From CAZMSQ01 sp964569025 (lineage in GTDB: Bacteria > Bacteroidota > Bacteroidia > Chitinophagales > Saprospiraceae), in contig CAZMSQ010000004.1 in the NCBI GenBank assembly GCA_964569025.1, forward strand, positions 49,933 through 113,932: a DNA stretch of 64,000 nt, written 5' to 3'. The notes under the pieces are model-generated. The model did not search any database. It saw nothing but the letters and a program-made list of their open reading frames with translations, and was not told the DNA's origin. Position 1 is the first letter of the stretch. Each line of letters starts with the position of its first letter. Positions 1 through 8,360 of the stretch are shown piece by piece. The translations under genes and the position numbers were made by a program.

Positions 1-1054
1 TCGGAACAATCCAATTAAATGGATCGCTGATTGAGTGGGACCTGAGTTTATCCATGGTTGACTTCAGCATGTTGCCGATGGTGCGTTCGTGAACAGGGGG
101 TAATTCGATGACAGCATCACGGTAGGTGATGTCTGCGACATGCGCCACGACTGCTGCAGTTCCGGCGCCAAAGACTTCTTGCAATGTGCCCGCCTTCCAT
201 GAATCCAGGATTTCATCGATTGAGACCGGACGTTCTTCGATTGGGATTCCCTTATCTTTCAAAATGGTAATAAAGCTGTCACGTGTAATGCCGTCCAGAA
301 TTGCTCCGTTGAGATCTGGGGTCACTACAACGCCGTTCATCACGAAGAACAGGTTCATGGTGCCAACCTCTTGAACATATTTGAAATGGTGGCCATCCAT
401 CCACATAATCTGGTCATAGCCACGCTGGACTGCCTTTTGTGCTGGCAACAGGGTGGCACCGTAATTCCCAGCTGCCTTGGCCTCTCCTGCTCCACCCGGC
501 ACTGCACGGACATAATGCTCCTCAACCACAAGCCTGACCGGTTTTGGGTAGTATGGGCCTACCGGGCCAGAGAAAATCAGCATTCTGTATGTGTCTGATG
601 GCTTGACTCCAAAGAACTCTCCGTTGGCAAACATCAGGGGACGGATGTACAAGGCACTTCCCTCATTCGGAGGAATCCACCCCTGGTCAAGGTTTACCAG
701 AGTGCTGACCGCTTGCAGGAAAAGATCTTCCGGAAAATCTGGCATACACATGCGCTCCGCAGAAGCATTGATGCGTCGGGCGTGCATTTCAGGCCTGAAC
801 AGCAATGCTTCACCACCTCGACCTTTGGAGGCCTTCATACCCTCAAAAATTGATTGACCATAGTGCAGACCGAGGCATGCAGGGTGAATCTCGAAATTGC
901 CGAAAGGCAAAATGCGCGCATTCTTCCACTGCCCTCCTTCATAATCAGCCATGAACATGTGGTCTGAAAAGACCTTCCCAAATGGGATATCGTCAAAATT
1001 TACTTCAGAAAGACGGCTCTTCGGGGTTTTTGTAACTTGAATGGAGTACTTCAT
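1..1054 (-). CDS. ilvE: Branched-chain amino acid aminotransferase, 3' end cut by window
   Basis: PLP-dependent class IV aminotransferase that interconverts Leu/Ile/Val and their 2-oxo acids, in the cytoplasm. Reading the minus strand from an ATG at 1054 gives 351 residues (MKYSIQVTKTPKSRL...) that run off the left edge; the family is about 355 residues, so only a few C-terminal residues are missing. The family landmarks are visible: LHYGQSIFEGMKA, the PLP-lysine segment AKAAGNYGAT, and QEVGTMNLFFV followed by LDGITRDS. The C-terminal end reads DPFNWIVP, as expected near the terminus. No clear -33/-7 promoter was found in the 210 bp upstream, which separates it divergently from the next gene. 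Confidence 0.95.
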   Translation of the reverse strand, partial: MKYSIQVTKTPKSRLSEVNFDDIPFGKVFSDHMFMADYEGGQWKNARILPFGNFEIHPACLGLHYGQSIFEGMKASKGRGGEALLFRPEMHARRINASAERMCMPDFPEDLFLQAVSTLVNLDQGWIPPNEGSALYIRPLMFANGEFFGVKPSDTYRMLIFSGPVGPYYPKPVRLVVEEHYVRAVPGGAGEAKAAGNYGATLLPAQKAVQRGYDQIMWMDGHHFKYVQEVGTMNLFFVMNGVVVTPDLNGAILDGITRDSFITILKDKGIPIEERPVSIDEILDSWKAGTLQEVFGAGTAAVVAHVADITYRDAVIELPPVHERTIGNMLKSTMDKLRSHSISDPFNWIVP

Positions 1055-1264
1055 CTTGCTGAGTTTTGCGTGAAGTTAACAATTATTCTATGCAGATGCA
1101 AGTTATTTACCTGTTTTGTAATTTTATTCCAAATAAAATTCTTTTTCAAAATGTTTGATGCTCTTTTTGGGATTCTGCAAAAGACCTGATAATAGAAATC
1201 AGGGCGTTGGTAAGCCGTAAAAAGAGGAAAAATCCATACCTTCAGTGTGAGGAAACCATACGAT

Positions 1265-1714
1265 ATGACACACCTTTTTACAACCTCTATCATCAAAACT
1301 GCAAAACGAAGCACAGAAATCGATGCCCCAGGCAACTCTCAGCCTTCTTGTGTTGTGCTCAATTCAGGCTTATTGCCCGAAGATGGACCAGCGTATCAGT
1401 TTTTGGGAAAAATACTGCGGGCAGTTGATGTCAGTCTTGAAAAGGATACGCTTCTCTTACAAATTGAAACGCAAGAGAAGGCACCTCAGTTCATTCAACT
1501 CAAAAGTGAGATTAGTCCTTGCCCGGTATTGTGTTTTGGAATTCGCCCTGAGGTCCTCAATCTCCATATGAACCCGCTCCCTTTTCTGGCGTTCCGGTTT
1601 CTGGAATTCGATTGGATTTTTTCAGATTCGTTAGATGTTCTTGAAAAGGATGTGAAAAAGAAAAAGTTGTTGTGGGACGCTATGAAAGTGCTCTTTCGTC
1701 GCGATAGCGAATAA
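1265..1714 (+). CDS. Hypothetical protein, possible HolD-like (DNA polymerase III psi) protein
   Basis: About 149 residues, no signal peptide, no firm family. The order of elements resembles the psi subunit of DNA polymerase III. A strand CVVLNSGLL is followed by a helix LGKILRAVDVSLEKD, a strand VLCFGI, a loop, and a final helix LEKDVKKKKLLWDAMKVLF. E. coli HolD similarly has a LRAL-type helix, a WRLG strand and a terminal ALWQ-type helix. This is a pattern comparison by eye only. It lies 47 bp upstream of rdgB on the same strand, so co-transcription is likely. The ATG at 1265 is chosen; an in-frame GTG at 1247 would add six residues. Confidence 0.65.
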   Translation: MTHLFTTSIIKTAKRSTEIDAPGNSQPSCVVLNSGLLPEDGPAYQFLGKILRAVDVSLEKDTLLLQIETQEKAPQFIQLKSEISPCPVLCFGIRPEVLNLHMNPLPFLAFRFLEFDWIFSDSLDVLEKDVKKKKLLWDAMKVLFRRDSE

Positions 1715-1761
1715 AGAAGACAGAGTCAATTTTTCGCAGAATTTTAATTTTACAATGCTGT

Positions 1762-2340
1762 ATGAGACAATTACTGGTCGCAACTGGAAACGCTCACAAG
1801 CTCTCTGAGATTCGTTCTCTGCTTGGGCCAGAATGGGAGGTGGTGGGGTTGTCAGACCTTGGCATTGAGGAGGATATTCCCGAGACTAAAAACACCCTCG
1901 AAGGCAATGCTCTTCTGAAAGCACGGTACTTATATGAACGAACAGGTCAGGCAGTCTGTGCGGAAGATACCGGGCTGGAGATTCATGCCCTTGGTGGTGA
2001 GCCGGGTGTACGTTCTGCCAGATATGCCGGAGATGCCAGGCGTTCTGATGCCAATATGGATCTTGTTCTGAGCCGAATGAGGGGCATTTCTGACCGGTCA
2101 GCGCGGTTTCGGACTGTGATTGCCTTTCTGGATGACTCCGGTCGGTCTCATCTTTTTGAGGGTGTCTGTGAGGGAAGCATTCGAGAACAGAGGGCAGGAA
2201 CCGGTGGATTTGGGTATGACCCGATTTTTCAGCCTGAGGGATATACGCAGACCTTTGCAGAGCTCTCCACGGATCAAAAAAATGCAATCAGCCACAGAGG
2301 GCGTGCAGTCCGTGCCTTTATTGATTTTCTCATAGTTTGA
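1762..2340 (+). CDS. rdgB: XTP/dITP diphosphatase (RdgB/HAM1 family)
   Basis: House-cleaning pyrophosphatase that hydrolyses deaminated purine nucleotides (dITP, XTP) to monophosphates so they are not put into DNA or RNA. The 192-residue length is typical. The N-terminal substrate motif LLVATGNAHKLSEI, the acidic NTLEGNALLKA and AEDTGLEI segments, the GFGYDPIF loop and the C-terminal ISHRGRA motif are all present in order. It follows the small hypothetical gene on the same strand and precedes the ABC importer genes by 50 bp. No terminator was seen in that gap. Confidence 0.95.
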   Translation: MRQLLVATGNAHKLSEIRSLLGPEWEVVGLSDLGIEEDIPETKNTLEGNALLKARYLYERTGQAVCAEDTGLEIHALGGEPGVRSARYAGDARRSDANMDLVLSRMRGISDRSARFRTVIAFLDDSGRSHLFEGVCEGSIREQRAGTGGFGYDPIFQPEGYTQTFAELSTDQKNAISHRGRAVRAFIDFLIV

Positions 2341-2390
2341 AGGAGGCCAATTTGATTTTCTAATCGTTTTTCACTCAATTATTTATTGCT

Positions 2391-3380
2391 ATGACCAGAA
2401 TTCGACAGTTTTATTCTCTATTCCTGGTATTGGTGTTGATTCTGCTGACAGGGTTCTGGTCATGTCAGGGCAGTGCCGAATCACTGCCGACCATTGGCTT
2501 TGTAGATGCATTTGAAGATGATACCATCGCTAAGGCGCGAGTTGGTTTTTTCGATGCCCTCGCCGAGGCGGGTTACTCGGAGGCAGATACCACGCTCTCA
2601 GTCATTTACCGGAATGCTCAGGGAGATATTCCCACGCTGACGCAAATCGTTCGCTACATGCTGAGCCGCCAGGTCGATTTGATTGCAACCTGTCCATCGC
2701 TTTCTACAATCACGGCTCTCCAGAACACACGAGAGGTGCCTGTGTGTATGATGGTCTCTCCCACTCCTGAGCTCATGCAGGTCATGAGTGCCACGGACGA
2801 TGCACCAGCCAATCTCTTTGGGGTGGCCGAGAATCTTGGGTACATTGATACTTCATTTTCGCTGATACCAAAGTTACTTGGGGAGAAATCAGAGCCTGTT
2901 CGTGTCGGTTTGCTCTACAATCAATCTGAGCCTCAAAGTGTCGATGCTTTTAATCGGATACAGCAGATTGCTTCGCGGGAAAATGCAGTCCTTGTCGGTT
3001 TGCCTGTAAACACTTCAGCTGATGTACAGCTTGTCGCTGCTGCTTTGCTGAATGAGGGTGTAGACGCTTTTTTTGCGATGCCTGACAACACGATATTTGC
3101 CGCTTTCGAGACCATCTTACAATCGTGCGAGGAGGCTGGGGTTCCGATATTCACCTCTGAGGCAGGGCTTGTGGCCAGAGGTGCGGTTGCGGCATATGGG
3201 GCGGATTTGTATGCCTGGGGCCAGCAGGCTGGAAGACAGGCAGCACAGATGCTTGATCAGGGTTCTTCTGAAGGGCTGTCTTGGGAATTGGTTAAGGTGA
3301 GACGGAAGGTATACCGTCCGGATGCCGTAGAACGCTATGGGCTTACCATTCCTGAGGGATATGAAGTTTTTGGAGAATGA
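2391..3380 (+). CDS. ABC transporter substrate-binding lipoprotein (COG2984/TrpX type)
   Basis: Extracytoplasmic solute-binding protein of 329 residues. It starts with a hydrophobic segment (FLVLVLILLTGFWSC) ending in a cysteine that fits a lipobox, so it is probably a lipoprotein. Family segments include PTIGFVDAF near the N-terminus, VRVGLLYNQSEP in the middle, and the TRPX-like GVPIFTSEAGLVARGAVAAYGADLY. Members bind tryptophan or other small solutes; the substrate cannot be read from sequence. The stop codon overlaps the permease start as ATGA, which indicates translational coupling. Confidence 0.9.
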   Translation: MTRIRQFYSLFLVLVLILLTGFWSCQGSAESLPTIGFVDAFEDDTIAKARVGFFDALAEAGYSEADTTLSVIYRNAQGDIPTLTQIVRYMLSRQVDLIATCPSLSTITALQNTREVPVCMMVSPTPELMQVMSATDDAPANLFGVAENLGYIDTSFSLIPKLLGEKSEPVRVGLLYNQSEPQSVDAFNRIQQIASRENAVLVGLPVNTSADVQLVAAALLNEGVDAFFAMPDNTIFAAFETILQSCEEAGVPIFTSEAGLVARGAVAAYGADLYAWGQQAGRQAAQMLDQGSSEGLSWELVKVRRKVYRPDAVERYGLTIPEGYEVFGE

Positions 3381-4246
3381 CCTTCTTTTTGACTGCATTG
3401 ATTCAGGGTTTGTGCCTCTCGGCTATGGGTTTGGGGATATACATCACCATGAAAATTTTCAAAATCCCTGATATTACGACAGATGGCAGTTACACCCTCG
3501 GTGCGGCGGTGACAGCTGTGATGCTGGTACAGGGATGGCCTCTTCCGTTTGTGCTGCTCGCTGCGATGATGGCCGGAGTGCTTGCAGGCATTGCAACGGG
3601 GCTTGTCCATACCCGACTGGGCATTGACCCTTTGCTCGCAGGCATTTTGGTGATGACTGGGTTGTACTCAGTCAATCTCTCTGTGCTCGGACGCTCGAAT
3701 ATCCCGCTCATTGAGGTGCAGGGTCTTTTCTCCATGATTGCTGTATTTCCCACCCGATTACCAAATGAATTGCTTATTGGTGTGATCAGTATGGTTGTAC
3801 TGAGTGGGATTCTTGCTTTTGTCCTTCGGACCGATTTCGGCATTGCCATGAGAGCTACGGGCGACAGCGAGACGATGAGCAGGGCCTTGGGCATTGACAC
3901 CGACCGGATGAAAGTAATTGGCCTGGCATTAGCCAACTTATTGACTGCATTGAGTGGATTTTTGGTCACCCAGTATCAAAAGTTTGCCGACATCAACATG
4001 GGGCTTGGCATTGTCCTTGTTGGTCTGGGCTCTGTGCTGATTGGTGATGCCATCATCAAGGGGCTGCGGATCAGAAGAATCTGGCTCCGGCTCATTGCCA
4101 TTCTCGGTGGTTGCATTCTTTTCCAATCAATGCTGGCAGCAGCCCTTTCTATTGGCATCAACCCCAACTTTCTTAAACTCATGACGGCACTTTTTGTCAT
4201 GGGGATTGTCGGGATTCCAAGACTGCTGAAGGTCCGAAGCTTATGA
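3377..4246 (+). CDS. ABC transporter permease (COG4120/TrpY type)
   Basis: Inner-membrane permease of 289 residues with about eight hydrophobic segments, including LIQGLCLSAMGLGIYIT at the start and FLKLMTALFVMGIVGIP at the end. IFKIPDITTDGSYTLGAA and AMRATGDSETMSRALGID are characteristic of this permease class, which is related to branched-chain amino acid permeases. It sits between the binding protein and the ATPase, overlapping each by 4 bp (ATGA), so the three genes form one coupled importer unit. There is no T-box-like leader upstream of the cluster. Confidence 0.92.
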   Translation: MTFFLTALIQGLCLSAMGLGIYITMKIFKIPDITTDGSYTLGAAVTAVMLVQGWPLPFVLLAAMMAGVLAGIATGLVHTRLGIDPLLAGILVMTGLYSVNLSVLGRSNIPLIEVQGLFSMIAVFPTRLPNELLIGVISMVVLSGILAFVLRTDFGIAMRATGDSETMSRALGIDTDRMKVIGLALANLLTALSGFLVTQYQKFADINMGLGIVLVGLGSVLIGDAIIKGLRIRRIWLRLIAILGGCILFQSMLAAALSIGINPNFLKLMTALFVMGIVGIPRLLKVRSL

Positions 4247-4992
4247 TTCAGCTCAGACAGGTTTCAAAGGTTTTCAATCGCGGTGAGGTCAATGAGGTGA
4301 CTGCTTTGCACCCGCTCGACCTTGACATTCAGTCAGGTGAGTTTGTGGTGTTGGTGGGTACAAACGGGTCTGGAAAATCGACCCTGCTGAATCTCATTGC
4401 CGGCTCCGTTTTTCCATCATCGGGTCGCATTCTGTTTCAGGGTCAGGACGTGACCTATTTGCCAGAGTACAAGCGAACAAGATGGCTGGCGCGGGTTTTT
4501 CAGAATCCTCTCGGTGGGACCGCTCCGGAATTAAGCGTGATTGATAATTTCAGGCTCGCAGCCCTCCGAACCCGCAGGAAAGGATTGAAAATAGGCGTTT
4601 CTGCCGATTTTCGCTCCACAGTTGCCGGAGAAGTCTCCAAACTTGGCTTAGGACTGGAGGGGCAGCTTCAGCAGCCAATGGGTACCCTGTCAGGCGGGCA
4701 ACGACAAGCGCTGACGCTGCTGATGGCAGGGATGGACCATATGGAGGTTCTCCTGCTGGATGAACCCACTGCGGCCCTCGACCCACGGTCTGCAATTCTG
4801 GTTATGGAAACTGCTCGCAGGCTGATTGCAGAGCATGGCCTCACTGCCATTCTGATTACCCACCATCTCGAACAGGCGCTGCAGTTCGGCAACCGGTTGC
4901 TGTTTCTTTCTGGCGGACGACTTCAGCATGATCTGGATGCCCATGAAAAATCAGGGCTCTCGCTCCAGGACCTTCAATCATGGTTCGATTGA
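4243..4992 (+). CDS. ABC transporter ATP-binding protein (COG1101/TrpZ type)
   Basis: ATPase subunit of the importer, 249 residues. Walker A is GTNGSGKST (near residue 38), the Q-loop sits in ARVFQNPLGGT, the signature is LSGGQRQALTLLMA, Walker B is VLLLDEPTAALD and the switch histidine is in ILITHHLEQA. The ARVFQNP.GGTAPELS stretch is typical of this subgroup. It is the last gene of the three-gene unit and converges on the photolyase gene, leaving 17 bp between stops. Confidence 0.93.
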   Translation: MIQLRQVSKVFNRGEVNEVTALHPLDLDIQSGEFVVLVGTNGSGKSTLLNLIAGSVFPSSGRILFQGQDVTYLPEYKRTRWLARVFQNPLGGTAPELSVIDNFRLAALRTRRKGLKIGVSADFRSTVAGEVSKLGLGLEGQLQQPMGTLSGGQRQALTLLMAGMDHMEVLLLDEPTAALDPRSAILVMETARRLIAEHGLTAILITHHLEQALQFGNRLLFLSGGRLQHDLDAHEKSGLSLQDLQSWFD

Positions 4993-5009
4993 AGGTTTGA
5001 AAAGCCTTT

Positions 5010-6554
5010 TCAGAGCGTATTGATGGTCGCCTTGACTTCTGCGGCCCGGGCGAGAATCTGGGCTTGCTCAGCAGGGTCAAATCGGTCCCATACCCTGTAC
5101 ATCATCCCGATTCGCGGATTATTTCTGAGTTTGTCTGCATGACGGGCGTAGAAATCCCAATACAGGCTATTGAATGGACAAGCATCAGAACCGGTTTTTT
5201 TCTTTCGGTCATATTGACAACTCGCACAGTAATCACCCATTTTGTGCATGTAATTGGCGCTGCTCACATAGGGTTTTGTACCGACTATGCCCCCATCTGC
5301 AAACTGACTCATGCCACGGGTATTGGTTATTTCCACCCATTCCAGGGCATCAATGTATATGCCCAGATACCACGCATCAACTTCGTCCGGATGACACCCC
5401 AATAGCAATGCAAAATTACCGGTCACCATGAGGCGCTGGATGTGGTGGGCATATGCATGCTCCAGTGACTGCCCGATTGATTCGCTCAGACAGGTCATTT
5501 TTGTGTCTCCAGTCCAGAAAAAATCAGGGAGTGGGGCCTCATGTTCAAAAAAATTGAGGGAGGCATAGTCCGGCATTTCAGCCCAGTAAATTCCCCGCAT
5601 ATATTCTCTCCAACCAAGGATTTGACGAATGAAGCCTTCGACCTGGGAAATATGGATGGAATCCTGATGGGTTTTCCACCAGGCCTCTGCTTTCCGGATG
5701 ACTTCAAGTGGATGAAGAATTTTTGCATTCAAGAGAAAGGAGAGTCTGGAATGGAACAGAAATGCGTGCCGGCTTGTCATGGCATCCTGATAGGTCCCGA
5801 AAAGAGGCAATCGGTGTTCCAGGAAATCATCAAGCAGCACCAACCCTTCCTCTCTGGTAATCGCCCAGGGGAATGCCTGTGCGTCGATTGTGCCAATTGT
5901 TTGCACGCCACATGACTCCAGCATCTGCACCATTGTGCTGACGTCCCGGATTGTGGAAGGGGCATCAGGAATGGATATTTTCGACGGGAGCTTCCGCCGA
6001 TTGTCGGCATCATAGTTCCACTGGCCAGTAAGAGGTGTTTTCCCATCTTCTTCCATGAGTACATGGTAGCGTTTCCTCATGGACCGGTAGAAGGTTTCCA
6101 TGAGGTAGGTTTTCTTGCCCGCAAAAAGCTTCGAGACCTCATCCCGTTGGGTCAGGAAATGCGCACTGTCTGCTGCGGCTGATGGAATGCTGAGATCTGC
6201 ACAAAACTCAGACAGTTGGGTGTCAAGGCGATACTCGTCCGGGAGTATGTACTCAAACCGCCCGATGTTTTCTGACTCAATGATGCGGGTGAGCTGATCC
6301 GTCAAGCTTCCTGACTGAGATGAATCATCGAGTGTGATATAGATGACCTGATGACCGTTTGAGGTTAACCAACTTGCAAAGTGACGCATCGCCAAGAAGA
6401 AGGCAACAATTTTTTGAATGTGATGGCGGACATAGTCAGTTTCCTGCCGCAATTCCATCATGACATACATGACATCCTGTTCTGGCGATTCAAACCAAGG
6501 GTGGGAACTGTTCAGCTGGTCTCCCAAAATGAGACGGAGAGTCGGTGCTTTCAT
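5010..6554 (-). CDS. FeS-type cryptochrome/(6-4) photolyase (FeS-BCP, COG3046)
   Basis: Deoxyribodipyrimidine photolyase-related protein of 514 residues, the usual length of the iron-sulfur bacterial cryptochrome/photolyase (FeS-BCP) class, whose characterised members repair (6-4) photoproducts using FAD. The N-terminus LRLILGDQLNSSHPW is diagnostic of this class. The FAD-binding C-terminal half contains QILGWREYMRGIYW and FADGGIVGTKPYVSSANYMHKM. The 4Fe-4S ligands are visible as CASCQYD...DACPFN plus an upstream cysteine in LLGCHPDEV. It is divergent from an ABC exporter gene (75 bp between starts). Confidence 0.93.
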   Translation of the reverse strand: MKAPTLRLILGDQLNSSHPWFESPEQDVMYVMMELRQETDYVRHHIQKIVAFFLAMRHFASWLTSNGHQVIYITLDDSSQSGSLTDQLTRIIESENIGRFEYILPDEYRLDTQLSEFCADLSIPSAAADSAHFLTQRDEVSKLFAGKKTYLMETFYRSMRKRYHVLMEEDGKTPLTGQWNYDADNRRKLPSKISIPDAPSTIRDVSTMVQMLESCGVQTIGTIDAQAFPWAITREEGLVLLDDFLEHRLPLFGTYQDAMTSRHAFLFHSRLSFLLNAKILHPLEVIRKAEAWWKTHQDSIHISQVEGFIRQILGWREYMRGIYWAEMPDYASLNFFEHEAPLPDFFWTGDTKMTCLSESIGQSLEHAYAHHIQRLMVTGNFALLLGCHPDEVDAWYLGIYIDALEWVEITNTRGMSQFADGGIVGTKPYVSSANYMHKMGDYCASCQYDRKKKTGSDACPFNSLYWDFYARHADKLRNNPRIGMMYRVWDRFDPAEQAQILARAAEVKATINTL

Positions 6555-6629
6555 CTTTTTTGGAGTAACTTTAGATTTTTGGATTGGTTGACGCTTCTAT
6601 CAGATTCGTCGCTCGATAATGTGTCCCAA

Positions 6630-7526
6630 ATGAATGAAATTATCCTCGAGATTGACAGTCTTTCCAAACGATATGGCCAAATTCAGGCTGTTGAGAATTT
6701 ATCTCTCAATATTTCCCGAGGTACCGTTTGCGGTATCCTAGGTCCGAACGGAAGTGGCAAAACCACTTCTCTCAGCATGCTTCTTGGAATTGTCCGTCCA
6801 GATTCAGGATCCTACAGTTGGTTTGGTGGGAGGATGAACGGTGCCAAGGCGCGAAAGCGAATAGGCGCGTTGCTGGAAACCCCAAATTTTTATCCTTGGA
6901 TGAATGCCGAGGAAAATCTCCGCATCCTTTCGCACATCAAGGGTGTGAATCCTTCCCTTCAAGATGAGTTACTTGATATTGTCGGATTGGCTGACAGAAA
7001 GCATTCTCCTTTCAACACCTATTCCCTGGGCATGAAGCAGCGACTTGCCCTCGCAGGGGCTTTGGTAGGCGACCCCGATGTCCTCATCCTTGACGAACCT
7101 GCAAACGGCCTGGATCCACAGGGGATTTCGGAAGTCAGGTCGGTGGTTCGGCAGATTGCTGCATTGGGCAAAACGATCATCATGGCATCTCATATTCTGG
7201 ATGAGGTCGAAAAGGTCTGTACGCATGTCGCCATTCTCAAAAAAGGTGTGTTGCTGGCCTATGGCTCTACTGGATCAATTCTGGATAACTGCCTTGAATG
7301 CGAGGCTTCATGCGATGATCCGGACCGTCTGTTTGCTGTGTTCAGCGAACTCTCATTTATCAAAAACCTCAGACAGAATGGACAGGGTGTTGTTTTGTTT
7401 GAGATTCCGGTAGGTCAGGACCCTGCCAGCCTAAATCAACTTGCTTTTTCCAAGGGGCTCATTCTCAGGCAACTTCATTGTAAGCGTCGAAGCCTAGAGG
7501 CAGAATTTCTCAAAATAACAAACTAA
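6630..7526 (+). CDS. ABC transporter ATP-binding protein (ABC-2 exporter type)
   Basis: 298 residues from the ATG at 6630 (MNEIILEIDSLSKRYG). The frame is open further upstream, but that part is antisense to the photolyase gene and has no family sequence. Walker A is GPNGSGKTT, the signature region is YSLGMKQRLALAGALVGDP, Walker B is VLILDEPANGLDPQG and the switch histidine lies in IIMASHILDEVEKVC. The C-terminal extension after about residue 215 is typical of CcmA/NatA-type exporter ATPases. It is followed 6 bp later by its membrane partner. The substrate is unknown. Confidence 0.93.
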   Translation: MNEIILEIDSLSKRYGQIQAVENLSLNISRGTVCGILGPNGSGKTTSLSMLLGIVRPDSGSYSWFGGRMNGAKARKRIGALLETPNFYPWMNAEENLRILSHIKGVNPSLQDELLDIVGLADRKHSPFNTYSLGMKQRLALAGALVGDPDVLILDEPANGLDPQGISEVRSVVRQIAALGKTIIMASHILDEVEKVCTHVAILKKGVLLAYGSTGSILDNCLECEASCDDPDRLFAVFSELSFIKNLRQNGQGVVLFEIPVGQDPASLNQLAFSKGLILRQLHCKRRSLEAEFLKITN

Positions 7527-7532
7527 CCTACT

Positions 7533-8360
7533 ATGGTCGGTCGTCTGGTCTGGCTCTTAAAGCTTGAATGGTTGAAGTTCAAGAATCTTCGGGTTTTTCG
7601 AGCTCTGGCCATCGCATATACACTCCTTCTAATGGCAGGGCTGCTGGTTTTCAAGGCGATGCCTGAGCTGCCGGGTGAGACCTTTATGCAGGATCTATTT
7701 GCTTTTCCGCTTATCTGGAAGTGGCTTGGATATGGCGGAAACTGGCTCTCATTTTTTTGCCTTGGTTTCATGGGTATTTTATCCGTGACAACCGAATTCA
7801 CGAATCGGACGGCCCGCCAAAATCTCATTACAGGTCTGAGCCGGGACGATTTTCTGAAAAGCAAGGTTTTATTCCTTCTTGCTGTCGCCATGGCAGCCAC
7901 CGTGGTGTATGTTCTTGTTGGCTTTGCATATGGTCTTTTGCACTCGAAACTCCTATCTGCTGCCTTGATTTTCGGATCCGCTGGTCCGTGGGTGATTGGG
8001 AGGTATTTTCTGATGTGTCTCGGTTATCTCACCTTAGGATTGAGTGCCGGATTTCTCTTTAGGAAGAGCGGACTGACCATATTTGCCTACATCATCTATG
8101 TTTCTTTCGGAGAGTTATTCATTCGCTGGGTCATCCATCTGAAAGTCCTCGGTGGCGGAAGAAGTATGGTCTACTACCCTGCCAATGCGCTTGGATACAT
8201 TATGCCCGTGCCCATCGGGATGGACGAGCTGGCTGTGATGACCAGAGAGAGCGGTATTGATTTTATCATGCGGCCTACAGAGGCAGCCGTGACGGTTATT
8301 GTCTACACAGTGCTCATGATCGGTGGCTCCTGGCTGTTGGTAAGGAAAAGAGATTTTTAA
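7533..8360 (+). CDS. ABC-2 type transporter permease
   Basis: 275-residue inner-membrane protein with about six hydrophobic segments (ALAIAYTLLLMAGLLVF, LALIFL-like region near 80, VLFLLAVAMAATVVYVLVGF, YLTLGLSAGFLF, a final VIVYTVLMIGGSWLLV). The layout matches ABC-2 permeases such as the YfiM/NatB group: a long loop after helix 1 and the segment EFTNRTARQNLITGLSR, which recalls gliding GldF-like and bacitracin-type permeases. It forms a two-gene unit with the preceding ATPase. The last 4 bp overlap the convergent downstream gene. Confidence 0.88.
   Translation: MVGRLVWLLKLEWLKFKNLRVFRALAIAYTLLLMAGLLVFKAMPELPGETFMQDLFAFPLIWKWLGYGGNWLSFFCLGFMGILSVTTEFTNRTARQNLITGLSRDDFLKSKVLFLLAVAMAATVVYVLVGFAYGLLHSKLLSAALIFGSAGPWVIGRYFLMCLGYLTLGLSAGFLFRKSGLTIFAYIIYVSFGELFIRWVIHLKVLGGGRSMVYYPANALGYIMPVPIGMDELAVMTRESGIDFIMRPTEAAVTVIVYTVLMIGGSWLLVRKRDF

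Noticed and set aside
126..857. Plus-strand open frames over the ilvE region
   Set aside because: They are antisense shadows of ilvE: the minus-strand frame has full family motifs, the plus-strand ones have none.
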